In this document: one piece after another, positions 26,807 to 34,736 of the stretch
Numbering within the stretch: position 1 is the stretch's first letter
How the letters are laid out: each line of letters starts with the position of its first letter
Origin: PALSA-350 sp963834445
GTDB taxonomy: Bacteria > Acidobacteriota > Terriglobia > Terriglobales > Acidobacteriaceae
Assembly: GCA_963834445.1 (NCBI GenBank)
Contig: CAWIBU010000003.1
Span: forward strand, 1,116,001 to 1,180,000
DNA: 64,000 nucleotides
Reading direction: 5' to 3'
The notes under the pieces: model-generated
What the model was told of the DNA's origin: nothing
What the model saw: only the letters and a program-made list of their open reading frames with translations
Databases searched by the model: none
Translations under genes and position numbers: made by a program

Positions 26807-26900
26807 ACGTCGACATGGACGTTTGATCCCTCAACCCACCCTTTGCAAGGGAAAATAAGGGCTGGAAGGCGGGAAATGGTCTAATAGTGTTTAGCTTGCT

Positions 26901-27677
26901 ATGAAGACTCGCTCGTTGATTCTGATCTTGTTGCTGGTCGGCGGTTTTGTCTATCTCACGTCGTATAGCAACTTCAAGGGAACCAGTGGCCTGCCACTGG
27001 CGAAACTGTGGCGTCATTCTCCGCTCGATTTGACGGTGGCGGACGCCCAGCCGGCGTACACCGCGGGTGAGTTGACCAACATTGCGGTTTACAAGCGCGC
27101 ATTGCCTTCGGTGGTGAACGTAACTTCCTCCGCCCTCTCCTTCGACTTTTTTTATGGAGTGGTGCCGCAGCAAGGGCAGGGTTCCGGTTTCATCCTCACC
27201 AAGGACGGGCGCATTCTCACCAACTATCACGTGGTGCAAAATGCGCAGCAGGTCGAGGTCACGCTCAGCGACAAACACAAATACAAAGCGCAGATTGTCC
27301 TGCAGGACAAGGCGCACGACATGGCTTTGCTGCAGATCAATGCCAGCAATCTCACGCCGGCTGTGCTTTCAGAATCGCGTGACCTGCAGGTAGGCCAGAA
27401 TGTCTACGCCATCGGCAATCCTTTTGGACTGAATGGCACCATGACCACGGGCATCATCAGCTCCATTCGCTCGGTGGGCGAGCCGCAGGGCGCGACGATC
27501 GAGAATGCGGTGCAGACCGATGCTGCGATTAATCCCGGCAACTCCGGTGGGCCGCTGCTGAATTCGCGCGGCGAGGTCATTGGTATGAATACCCTCATCG
27601 CTACAGGGGGCGCGGAGCAGAGCTCGGGTATCGGTTTTGCGATCCCCGTGGACACGATCAAGGCGGTGCTTGTCTGA
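26901..27677 (+). CDS. HtrA/DegP-type S1C serine protease, 5' part (frameshifted gene)
   Basis: This frame gives 258 residues: a signal anchor (SLILILLLVGGFVYL) and a complete trypsin-like domain with the triad His (TNYHVVQN), Asp (DMALLQI) and Ser (NPGNSGGPLLNSRGEVIGMN). It stops with TGA at 27675-27677 just after IPVDTIKAVL, where homologues continue into the hinge and PDZ domain. The continuation is in the next frame. Removing G27672 would read through as KAVLSDFSKYGRV, matching the usual family join. The truncated product could still be a PDZ-less protease. The whole gene spans 26901-28053. HtrA proteins degrade misfolded proteins in the periplasm. It may be a pseudogene or a consensus error. 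Confidence 0.85.
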   Translation: MKTRSLILILLLVGGFVYLTSYSNFKGTSGLPLAKLWRHSPLDLTVADAQPAYTAGELTNIAVYKRALPSVVNVTSSALSFDFFYGVVPQQGQGSGFILTKDGRILTNYHVVQNAQQVEVTLSDKHKYKAQIVLQDKAHDMALLQINASNLTPAVLSESRDLQVGQNVYAIGNPFGLNGTMTTGIISSIRSVGEPQGATIENAVQTDAAINPGNSGGPLLNSRGEVIGMNTLIATGGAEQSSGIGFAIPVDTIKAVLV

Positions 27678-28053
27678 CTTCAGCAAGTATGGGCGGGTGC
27701 GTCGGCCGTCGCTGGGCATCGCATCGTTAGCCATCGGCCCCGATCTTGCGGAGCAGATCGGGCTGCCCGCGGATTATGGTGTGCTGGTGCAAAAAGTGAT
27801 TCCCGGCGGTGCGGCCGAGCACGCTGGACTAAAGGGTGGCACCCAGCAAGCTTTGCTGGGCAATACGCCTATTTATTTGGGCGGCGACCTGATCGTGGCC
27901 ATCGATGACGACAGGGTGACCAACCCTCAGGATATTTCCGAGATCATGGATCGGCACCAGGCCGGCGATACGGTCACGGTGACCTTTTTCCGCGGAACTC
28001 GGCGCATGACAGCCAAACTCTTGCTGGGTGAGGCACGTTCAACTTCGGTCTGA
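27637..28053 (+). CDS. HtrA/DegP-type protease, 3' part with PDZ domain (frameshifted gene)
   Basis: Continuation of the protease gene in another frame. From about 27673 it reads SDFSKYGRVRRPSLGI, then a PDZ domain (GLPADYGVLVQKVIPGGAAE, GGDLIVAIDDDRVTNPQDIS, GDTVTVTFFRG). The apparent ATG at 27637 lies inside the upstream frame and is probably not a real start, so this part is expressed only if the frame is restored. It has no ribosome-binding site of its own. The join point is the CTTG at 27669-27672. The downstream neighbour is a 48-bp palindrome before the convergent purN gene. Confidence 0.8.
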   Translation: MRSPWTRSRRCLSDFSKYGRVRRPSLGIASLAIGPDLAEQIGLPADYGVLVQKVIPGGAAEHAGLKGGTQQALLGNTPIYLGGDLIVAIDDDRVTNPQDISEIMDRHQAGDTVTVTFFRGTRRMTAKLLLGEARSTSV

Positions 28054-28118
28054 AGCAACGGAGGAAACCCGCCGAACTCGGGGCGCCCATACCCCCGACT
28101 TTCCTGTGAAGAACTAAG

Positions 28119-28230
28119 AAAACCGCAGATCTCTCCACTCCGCTGCGCTCCGGTCGAGATGACAAAATTGCTAACCCACCGATTTGTCATCTCGACCGGA
28201 GCGCAGCGGAGTGGAGAGATCTGCGGTTTT
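28119..28230. repeat. 48-bp perfect inverted repeat (uninterrupted palindrome)
   Basis: The left arm is 28119-28166 and the right arm 28183-28230, perfectly complementary over 48 bp with a 16-base spacer. The arms read AAAACCGCAGATCTCTCC ... CGGTCGAGATGACAAA. It sits between the 3' ends of the htrA-type gene and purN, so it could end transcription from both sides. It is the uninterrupted version of the palindrome at 34737-34957; both have nearly the same 15 bases before the left arm (GTGAAGA[A/G]CTAAG). Confidence 0.9.
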
Positions 28231-28237
28231 CACTTGA

Positions 28238-28849
28238 CTAGCGCGGCAGGTAGCGACGGCCTACTACAGAAAAATTGCCAGAGAGCACGCGCGCGATGGC
28301 TTCTCGATAGGCCACATGCTCCTGCTCAAGAATGCGCGCGGATAGCGTATGCTCATCATCTTCCGCAAGCACCGGGACCGCCTTTTGCAGCACGATGACG
28401 CCGTGGTCCAGTTCTTCATCGACAAAATGCACCGTGCAGCCGGTCACGGCGACGCCATACTCCAGGGCCTGCTTCTGCGCGTCCAGGCCGGGGAACGCGG
28501 GCAGCAGCGAGGGGTGGATGTTGAGGATGCGCTGCGGAAAAGCGCGCACAAACCCCGGGGAGAGCAGTCGCATGTAGCCGGCGAGACAGACAAGCTCTAC
28601 CCGGTGGGCCTGCAGACTGGCAATGATCTCGGCATCGTGTTCGACGCGTTTACGTCCCCGCGGCTCGATGACCTGAGTGGCGAATCCGGCCTGCTGGGCG
28701 GCCGTTATACCGGGCGCATCGGCGCGATTGGAGAGAACGACGGCGATCTCAGCATGGGGCAGGTGGCCCTGCGCGATGGCGGCGGCAATAGCTAAAAAAT
28801 TGGACCCGCGGCCCGAGAGCAGGATTCCCAGGCGGTGCCGCTGGCTCAC
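28238..28849 (-). CDS. purN: Phosphoribosylglycinamide formyltransferase
   Basis: A 203-residue cytosolic enzyme for the third step of purine synthesis, transferring the formyl group of 10-formyl-THF to GAR. Signatures are LLSGRGSNF (phosphate site), CLAGYMRLLSP, and the catalytic residues Asn and His in ILNIHPSLLPAFPG and Asp in FVDEELDHG. Its ATG overlaps the purM stop by 4 bp (ATGA type), so translation is coupled and the order is purM-purN. The stop codon is only 8 bp from the large palindrome. Confidence 0.96.
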   Translation of the reverse strand: MSQRHRLGILLSGRGSNFLAIAAAIAQGHLPHAEIAVVLSNRADAPGITAAQQAGFATQVIEPRGRKRVEHDAEIIASLQAHRVELVCLAGYMRLLSPGFVRAFPQRILNIHPSLLPAFPGLDAQKQALEYGVAVTGCTVHFVDEELDHGVIVLQKAVPVLAEDDEHTLSARILEQEHVAYREAIARVLSGNFSVVGRRYLPR

Positions 28850-29949
28850 GCGTACAGGACCTTACGGTCGCCCTTAACGGTGCGGCCGATGACGTAGAAC
28901 TTCTCTCCAGCTCGGTCGAGCATCGACTTGGCGCGCCTGAATTTGTCTGCCGGCACCACCACAATCAGACCGATGCCCATGTTGAAGGTGCGCAGCATTT
29001 CCTCCTGCTCCACACTTCCCAGTTGCTGCATGTGGGTGAAGATGGGCGGAGGCGTCCATGAGCCGGTCTCCACCACCGCGGCAATTGTCTTGGGGAAAAT
29101 GCGGGGCAGGTTTTCCGTGATACCGCCGCCGGTAATGTGGGCCATACCCACCACCAGATCGGCCGCGGTTAGCTTTTTGATAACCGCCAGGTAGCTGCGG
29201 TGCACTTTCATCAGCGCGGCGCCGGCTTTGTCTTTCAGCTCGTTCACGTACTGGTTGGGGGCATAGCCGGCGTCTTCAAAAAGCAGTTTGCGGGCCAGGG
29301 AGTATCCGTTGGTATGCAGGCCCGTCGAGGGGAAGCCGATCAGCACATCCCCGGCCTGGATCTTGCTGCCGGTGATCAATTTCTCTTTGTCTACGGCGCC
29401 GACGATGAAGCCGGCCAGGTCGTACTCTCCGTCGGAGTAGAAGCCGGGCATCTGCGCTGTTTCGCCGCCGATCAAGGCGCAGCCGTTGGCGCGGCAGGCT
29501 TCGGCCACTCCGCTCACTACGGTTGAGGCGACTTCGCCATCGAGTTCGCCGATGGCGAGATAGTCGAGAAAAAAGAGCGGGGTCGCGCCTTGCACTGCAA
29601 TGTCGTTTACGCAATGGTTGACCAGATCGGCGCCCACGGTATGGTGCATCCCTAAGGCAAAGGCCACCTTCAGCTTGGTGCCTACGCCATCGGCGCTGGA
29701 GACCAGGACCGGGTTCGCGTACTTGGCCGTGTCCAGCTTGAACAGGCCGCCGAAGCCGCCGATCTCGCTCAGCACCTGCTTGTTGAAGGTTTTTTGCGCG
29801 AGGTACTTGATGCGCTGTTTGGTGCGGTCCCCCTGCGAAATGTCTACGCCGGCTGAGGCGTAGGTTACAGGCGGTTTGTTGGCTTTTCGCGTCGATTCTG
29901 GCAAGGCCGTTCCAACTTCGTGTGGGGTACAGGCCGCGCAGGCGGGCAT
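28846..29949 (-). CDS. purM: Phosphoribosylformylglycinamidine cyclo-ligase (AIR synthetase)
   Basis: A 367-residue ATP-dependent enzyme that closes FGAM to AIR, step five of purine synthesis. The conserved core runs from YASAGVDISQGDRTK through SSADGVGTKLKVA, HCVNDIAVQGATPLFFLDY, ALIGGETAQMPGFY, GFPSTGLHTNGYSLAR and HITGGGITENLPR. The ATG at 29949 gives about 20 extra residues (MPACAACTPHEVGT...) before the conserved part and has no clear Shine-Dalgarno, so the true start may be downstream. The purN start overlaps its stop codon. It is divergent from hemL. Confidence 0.95.
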   Translation of the reverse strand: MPACAACTPHEVGTALPESTRKANKPPVTYASAGVDISQGDRTKQRIKYLAQKTFNKQVLSEIGGFGGLFKLDTAKYANPVLVSSADGVGTKLKVAFALGMHHTVGADLVNHCVNDIAVQGATPLFFLDYLAIGELDGEVASTVVSGVAEACRANGCALIGGETAQMPGFYSDGEYDLAGFIVGAVDKEKLITGSKIQAGDVLIGFPSTGLHTNGYSLARKLLFEDAGYAPNQYVNELKDKAGAALMKVHRSYLAVIKKLTAADLVVGMAHITGGGITENLPRIFPKTIAAVVETGSWTPPPIFTHMQQLGSVEQEEMLRTFNMGIGLIVVVPADKFRRAKSMLDRAGEKFYVIGRTVKGDRKVLYA

Positions 29950-30051
29950 GTTTGGATTGGGTGAAAGCGCATCCCCAGGGAACTGTCAGTTTAGCATCGC
30001 GGGCGGACAGCAGAGCAGACTTGCGTGATTTCGGTTCCCGGATGCGTCCCC

Positions 30052-30057
30052 TATACT
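30052..30057 (+). promoter_or_regulatory. Possible -10 box for hemL
   Basis: TATACT lies 8 bases before the hemL ATG, with a weak -35 candidate TTCGGT at 30030-30035 and a 16-base spacer. If used, the transcript would start at or next to the start codon, giving an almost leaderless mRNA. Confidence 0.3.
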
Positions 30058-30065
30058 GGGGGCTT

Positions 30066-31376
30066 ATGAGCAGAGAAATGAGTCGTTCCCAAGAGCTGCA
30101 GCGGCGCGCCGAGCGGTACCTGCCGGGCGGCGTTAATTCGCCCGTACGTGCATTTCGTGCGGTGGGTGGAGACCCGCCGTTTCTGGCGCGTGCCCAGGGC
30201 GCGCACTTGTGGGACGCGGATGGCAATCGCTATTTGGACTACTTCGGTTCGTGGGGGCCGATGATCCTGGGCCATGCGCATCCGTTGGTGGTGGAGGCGA
30301 TACAGCGGGCGGCCGAGCGAGGCGCGAGTTTTGGGGCGTCAACTGCGCCCGAAGCGAATCTGGCGGAGCTGGTCATTGCGGCCGTGCCCTCGATTGAGAA
30401 ATTGCGTTTTGTAAGCTCCGGCACGGAGGCGACGATGTCTGCGATCCGGGTCGCGCGGGCCTTCACCGGGCGCAAATATGTGATCAAGTTCGAGGGTTGT
30501 TATCACGGGCATTCGGATGGCTTGCTGGTGAAGGCAGGGTCGGGGCTGGCCACGTTCGGGCTGCCTGGGTCGGCTGGGGTGCCGGAAGAGATTGCCCACT
30601 GGACACTGGCGTTGCCCTTTAACGATTTGCCGGCATTGCAGGCGGCGTTCGCCCAGCATCCGGATGAGATAGCCTGCGTGATCGTGGAGCCGGTGGTGGG
30701 CAATATGGGTTGCGTAGCGCCGGCGACTGGGTATCTGCAAGGCTTGCGGCGGATGACCCAGGAAGCCGGAAGCCTGCTGATTTTCGACGAGGTGATGACC
30801 GGATTCCGGCTGGCATTGGGCGGGGCACAACAGCTGTTTGGAATTGACCCTGACCTGACCTGCCTGGGGAAGATTATCGGTGGGGGCGTGCCTTGCGCGG
30901 CGTTTGGCGGCAAGGCAAAGATGATGGATTTGCTGGCGCCGCTGGGCCCGGTCTATCAGGCGGGCACGTTGAGTGGAAATCCGCTGGCGATGGCTGCCGG
31001 GGTGGCTACTTTGCAGTACCTGGCTGAGCATCAGGAGGAAGTGTATGAGGGGCTGGAGAAACACACGGCGGCGGTGGCGGCGGGCATTGCCGGGGCAGCG
31101 CGTGAGGCCGGCGTTGCGGTGGTGACGAACCGGGTGGGTTCGATGGTCACCTGGTTTTTTACCGGGAGCCCGGTTACTGACTTCACCACCGCGGCAGCGT
31201 CGGATATGGAAGCTTTTGGGCGGTTTCACCGGGCCATGCTCGACCAGGGAGTTTGGCTGCCACCTTCGCAATTTGAGGCGGCGTTTTTGAGTGCGGCGCA
31301 CACGGATGCGGACATTGCCTTCACGGTTGAGGCCGCTCGCAAGGCGTTCGCCGCCATGCATGCTACCCGCGTTTAG
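30066..31376 (+). CDS. hemL: Glutamate-1-semialdehyde 2,1-aminomutase
   Basis: A 436-residue PLP enzyme that converts glutamate-1-semialdehyde to 5-aminolevulinate, the haem precursor of the C5 pathway. It is complete: YLPGGVNSPVRAFRAVGG at the N terminus, SSGTEATMSAIRVAR, FEGCYHGHSDGLLVKAGSG, IFDEVMTGFRLALGG and CLGKIIGGGVPCAAFGG, whose Lys should bind PLP. I chose the ATG at 30066; the frame is open further left, but the extra sequence is unlike the family. No hemA or other haem gene is nearby. It converges on the deacetylase gene with a hairpin between them. Confidence 0.96.
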   Translation: MSREMSRSQELQRRAERYLPGGVNSPVRAFRAVGGDPPFLARAQGAHLWDADGNRYLDYFGSWGPMILGHAHPLVVEAIQRAAERGASFGASTAPEANLAELVIAAVPSIEKLRFVSSGTEATMSAIRVARAFTGRKYVIKFEGCYHGHSDGLLVKAGSGLATFGLPGSAGVPEEIAHWTLALPFNDLPALQAAFAQHPDEIACVIVEPVVGNMGCVAPATGYLQGLRRMTQEAGSLLIFDEVMTGFRLALGGAQQLFGIDPDLTCLGKIIGGGVPCAAFGGKAKMMDLLAPLGPVYQAGTLSGNPLAMAAGVATLQYLAEHQEEVYEGLEKHTAAVAAGIAGAAREAGVAVVTNRVGSMVTWFFTGSPVTDFTTAAASDMEAFGRFHRAMLDQGVWLPPSQFEAAFLSAAHTDADIAFTVEAARKAFAAMHATRV

Positions 31377-31426
31377 GATGGCGGATTGAGAAGGGTACAA
31401 GCTTCACAGGGGGCGTGAGAATAATG

Positions 31427-31471
31427 CCTTGTGAAAGCTTTCCCCTGCCACGAAGGGAAGCTTTTACAAGG
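31427..31471. terminator. Hairpin between convergent hemL and deacetylase genes
   Basis: CCTTGTGAAAGCTTTCCC (31427-31444) pairs with GGGAAGCTTTTACAAGG (31455-31471), with one bulge or mismatch and a 10-base loop. There is no long T run on either strand. Its place between two converging genes suggests a bidirectional terminator. Confidence 0.6.
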
Positions 31472-31479
31472 GCAGGGCC

Positions 31480-32202
31480 CTAGCCCCAGGCGTCTACGGT
31501 GACCAGGCGGTAGGCGCCGGCCCAGGCGGCCAGAAGAGATTGCGTCGCCGCCAGGGTTACGGAGCGATCGGTTCCGAAGGCTCGGTGGCCACCGTCGTGC
31601 AGCAGCACGTTGCTGCTTCTGCCTCGGCGCTGGTTGCGTTGCACGCCGGTTTGTACCCTCTCCGCCAGGACCTGGGCATCGATTGCGTCCCAGTCGTGGG
31701 CGGTTATGTTCCACATCACAGGCGTCAGGCCAAATTCTGCCAGGGTGCGCAAAACATCCGGCCGGCGCGCTCCGAAAGGCGGCCGGAAATATCTCACGGT
31801 TTCGCCGGTCGCGTCTTCAATGATGGCGCTGCACGTGACCAGCTCTTCGCGGACACGCGCGGGCCGCGTCCACAGCAACGACGGATGGGTCACCGTGTGG
31901 TTCCCCAGCAGGTGCCCGGCCTGGTGAATTGCGCGCGCAATATCAGGACGCCGGCGCACGTAGTCTCCCATCAGGAAGAAGGTCGCCCGCACCTGATGAT
32001 GAGCCAGCAAATCGAGCAATTGCTGGGTGTAGGGATCGTTCGGGCCATCGTCAAAGGTGAGCGCGCATTCATCGATCGCAGAGCCGGCGATCAGGGTCCG
32101 CCCAAATATCTGCGAGGTGGGCCACTGCGCGGCATAGGCGTAGCCCGCGGCGGCCAGGCCAGTCATGACACCGGCAGAAACAAGCCTGTTGAGCGTGCTC
32201 AT
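31480..32202 (-). CDS. Polysaccharide deacetylase (NodB domain, CE4), membrane-anchored or exported
   Basis: A 240-residue protein. An N-terminal hydrophobic segment (LVSAGVMTGLAAAGYAYAA) is a signal or anchor, followed by a NodB domain: LTFDDGPNDPYT (catalytic and metal Asp), GNHTVTHPS (metal His pair), YFRPPFGARRPD and VLLHDGG. CE4 enzymes remove acetyl groups from N-acetylated sugars in peptidoglycan or exopolysaccharide. GGGAG precedes the ATG at 32202 by 4-5 bases. The start is 28 bp from the divergent deoxynucleoside kinase start, so the promoters must overlap coding DNA or each other. Confidence 0.9.
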   Translation of the reverse strand: MSTLNRLVSAGVMTGLAAAGYAYAAQWPTSQIFGRTLIAGSAIDECALTFDDGPNDPYTQQLLDLLAHHQVRATFFLMGDYVRRRPDIARAIHQAGHLLGNHTVTHPSLLWTRPARVREELVTCSAIIEDATGETVRYFRPPFGARRPDVLRTLAEFGLTPVMWNITAHDWDAIDAQVLAERVQTGVQRNQRRGRSSNVLLHDGGHRAFGTDRSVTLAATQSLLAAWAGAYRLVTVDAWG

Positions 32203-32230
32203 AGACTCCCAATGTAAGCTATCCGCACAT

Positions 32231-32893
32231 ATGTCAGATATTTTTGAGGCGCCCCGATTGATCGCTATCGAGGGACCACTGCGCGTTGGCAAGTCGACCC
32301 TGGCCCGGATTCTGGCGGAAACGCTGCAGGCACGCCGCATCGTAGAGCCGGAGGATAATCCCTTCCTCGATCGTTTTTATCAGGAATTAAGCGGCATGGC
32401 TCTGGCTACCCAGATGTGGTTCCTGGTGGAGCGGTACCAACAAATGCGCCAGGCCGCGAAAGATCTGGCGGAAGCCTCGTCGCCGATCGTGGCCGACTAC
32501 CTCTTCGAAAAGGATAAGCTCTTTGCTTACATCAACCTGAGCGATGCTGAGCTGGAGCTCTACAACCGCTATTACCAGCTTTTTCGGGGTGAAGTGCCGG
32601 TCCCCGACCTGGTGATCTACTTGCAGGCGTCTCCCGAGGTGCTGAAACAACGGCTCAAACGCAAAGGCCTGAGCCAGGAACAGGCCATCAGCGACGAATA
32701 TATCGAGCAGGTGGCCAAGGCCTATGAGCACTTTTTCTTCCATTACACGGCCAGCGACCTGTTGGTGGTGGATACATCGGAGATCGACTTTGTGAACCGG
32801 CCCGAGGACCTGGCTTTGCTGCTAAAACGGCTGTCGGAGCCGATCAGAGGCAAACAGTATTTCCTGCCTCCGCCGACTTTGCCGGGAGCGTAG
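32231..32893 (+). CDS. Deoxynucleoside kinase
   Basis: A 220-residue kinase of the dNK family. The P-loop is IEGPLRVGKSTLA at the N terminus, then EPEDNPFLDRFYQ, TQMWFLVERYQQM, ADYLFEKDKLFAY (the site where relatives have the DRS/D-Y-x-F motif) and LKQRLKRKG (lid). It should phosphorylate deoxyadenosine/deoxyguanosine or similar for salvage. It leads a rightward cluster with panB (60 bp later) and panC; similar kinases often sit near pan and folK genes. No Shine-Dalgarno precedes the ATG. Specificity is not resolvable from sequence alone. Confidence 0.88.
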   Translation: MSDIFEAPRLIAIEGPLRVGKSTLARILAETLQARRIVEPEDNPFLDRFYQELSGMALATQMWFLVERYQQMRQAAKDLAEASSPIVADYLFEKDKLFAYINLSDAELELYNRYYQLFRGEVPVPDLVIYLQASPEVLKQRLKRKGLSQEQAISDEYIEQVAKAYEHFFFHYTASDLLVVDTSEIDFVNRPEDLALLLKRLSEPIRGKQYFLPPPTLPGA

Positions 32894-32953
32894 GCAACGG
32901 CGTATACTCTGCTGCGGGCAGCATCCCGAACGGGAGCTGCACTGGAGTTCACC

Positions 32954-33865
32954 ATGAGTCTGACGCGTTTCCGCACAGCGGATCCTTCTGCGCCCGCTTC
33001 CCGGGCCACCCGAGTTACCATCCAGTCGCTTCAAGAAAAGAAAGCCCAAGGCAGCCCAATCGTTGCCCTGACGGCCTACGACTATGCCACGGCGCGCCTG
33101 GTGGACGAGGCCGGGGTCGACGTCATCCTGGTGGGCGATTCCCTGGCCATGGTGGTCATGGGCTATGACAATACCCTGCCTGTCACCATGGAGGAGATGC
33201 TGCTGCATACCCGCGCGGTGCGGCGGGCGGTGAAGCAGGCCATGGTGATCGCCGATATGCCGTTTGGCTCCTACCAGGTGAGCGCAGCGGAGGGGGTGGC
33301 GAACGCTACCCGTTTTTTCAAGGAAGCGGGCGCTCAGGCGGTGAAGATTGAGGGCGGGGCCAGCCGCCTGGAACTGGTGAAGCGGCTCACTGATGCGGAG
33401 ATTCCAGTGGTGGCTCATCTGGGCCTTACGCCGCAATCTGTACATCGCATGAGCGGCTACCGGGTGCAGGGTAAGTCGGTCAGCGCCATTCATCACCTGG
33501 TGAAAGACGCGCTCGCTCTGGAAGCGGCGGGAGCCTTTGCGGTGGTGCTCGAGGGTATTCCTACGGAAGTAGCGCAGCGCATCACCGCCGCGTTGCACAT
33601 CCCGACTATCGGCATCGGCGCTGGAGCCCACTGCGATGGGCAGATTCTGGTGCTACACGATCTGATTAACCTCTCCTTCTCGCCAGCGGCGAAGTTCGTC
33701 CGCCGGTATGGCGATGCGGCGGCCTTGATCACCGACGCCGTGCACCGCTACCGCGAAGACGTGGTCGGACATCAGTTCCCCGGCGAACAGGAAAGCTACC
33801 ACCTGGGCAAGGACGCTCTGACGGCGCTGCTCGTGGAAGAAGGCAAGGTCAGGCGCAAGGCGTAG
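32954..33865 (+). CDS. panB: 3-methyl-2-oxobutanoate hydroxymethyltransferase
   Basis: A 303-residue enzyme that adds a hydroxymethyl group from methylene-THF to alpha-ketoisovalerate, giving ketopantoate, the first step of pantothenate synthesis. Motifs are VALTAYDYATARLVDEAG, VILVGDSLAMVVMGYDNTL (metal Asp), IADMPFGSYQ, AVKIEGG (catalytic Glu region), VVAHLGLTPQS and TIGIGAGAHCDGQILV. panC begins 3 bp after its stop. FolD, which makes the methylene-THF donor, is encoded 7 kb away. A ~20-residue N-terminal extension rich in Ser/Ala precedes the core. Confidence 0.96.
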   Translation: MSLTRFRTADPSAPASRATRVTIQSLQEKKAQGSPIVALTAYDYATARLVDEAGVDVILVGDSLAMVVMGYDNTLPVTMEEMLLHTRAVRRAVKQAMVIADMPFGSYQVSAAEGVANATRFFKEAGAQAVKIEGGASRLELVKRLTDAEIPVVAHLGLTPQSVHRMSGYRVQGKSVSAIHHLVKDALALEAAGAFAVVLEGIPTEVAQRITAALHIPTIGIGAGAHCDGQILVLHDLINLSFSPAAKFVRRYGDAAALITDAVHRYREDVVGHQFPGEQESYHLGKDALTALLVEEGKVRRKA

Positions 33866-33868
33866 CGG

Positions 33869-34702
33869 ATGTTGGTGCTCAGAACCATTGCTGAAACCAG
33901 AGCTGCGTGCGCGCGTATCCGTTCTGCGGGAAAGACATTAGCGCTCGTTCCGACCATGGGCGCTCTGCACGCAGGTCATCTGTCGCTGGTAAAGGCCGCG
34001 CAGGCCAGTTGCGATGCGGTGGCGGTTTCCATCTTTGTCAATCCAACCCAGTTTGGCCCTCAGGAAGACTTCGCCGCCTATCCCCGGACCTTCGATTCAG
34101 ATTGCCGGATTCTGGAAGAGGCGGGGGTCGACCTGGTGTTTGCTCCGCCGGTTAGGGAAATGTATCCCGAGGGCGCCAGCACTTTTGTTGAGGTGGCCGG
34201 GCTGAGTGATCGGCTGGATGGTGTGTCGCGACCGGGACATTTCCGCGGGGTGGCGACGGTGGTGGCTAAGTTGTTCCACATCTTCAGCCCCGAGCGCGCG
34301 TTTTTCGGGCAAAAGGACGCGGCCCAAGTTGCCGTTTTGCGGAAAATGGTGCGGGATTTGCAGTTCCCGGTTTGGCTGGAGGTTGTTCCCACGGTGCGCG
34401 AACCGGATGGGCTGGCGATGAGCTCGCGCAACCGGAATTTGAGTGAGGAAGAGCGGCGCCAGGCGCTGGTTCTGTGGCAAGCGCTGCTCAGGATCCAGCA
34501 GGATTTTCTGGGAGGTGAGCACGGGGCAGCGAAGTTGCTGGATAGTGCTTTGCTAATCCTCAAACCGGCTGTTGAGGTGGACTATTTCCATATCGTCGAT
34601 GCCGACACGCTGGAAGATTTACCCGAGGCTCGGCCGGGTGCGTTGGTCGCCGTAGCGGCACGGGTGGGGGCGACAAGGCTCATCGACAATTTGCTGCTCT
34701 GA
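33869..34702 (+). CDS. panC: Pantothenate synthetase
   Basis: A 277-residue ligase joining pantoate and beta-alanine with ATP. Motifs are VPTMGALHAGHLSLV (HIGH-like ATP site), VSIFVNPTQFGPQEDF, FFGQKDAAQVAVLR and DGLAMSSRNRNLS (KMSKS-like loop). It starts with ATG 3 bp after panB. A panD gene for beta-alanine supply is not in the window; the PLP decarboxylase at 46002 could be considered as a substitute, but this is speculative. The gene is followed by a palindrome carrying the 99-bp nested element. Confidence 0.96.
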   Translation: MLVLRTIAETRAACARIRSAGKTLALVPTMGALHAGHLSLVKAAQASCDAVAVSIFVNPTQFGPQEDFAAYPRTFDSDCRILEEAGVDLVFAPPVREMYPEGASTFVEVAGLSDRLDGVSRPGHFRGVATVVAKLFHIFSPERAFFGQKDAAQVAVLRKMVRDLQFPVWLEVVPTVREPDGLAMSSRNRNLSEEERRQALVLWQALLRIQQDFLGGEHGAAKLLDSALLILKPAVEVDYFHIVDADTLEDLPEARPGALVAVAARVGATRLIDNLLL

Positions 34703-34736
34703 GCCGGCTTATGCTCCCCCTCTGTGAAGAGCTAAG

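Noticed and set aside
27669..27680. prfB-like programmed +1 frameshift in the protease gene
   Set aside because: The sequence CTT GTC TGA lacks the CTT TGA slip site and there is no upstream internal Shine-Dalgarno at the required distance; an error or mutation is simpler.
30339..31400. A 353-codon open frame opposite hemL
   Set aside because: hemL is unambiguous on the other strand; the antisense translation is His/Arg/Gln-rich without domain features.
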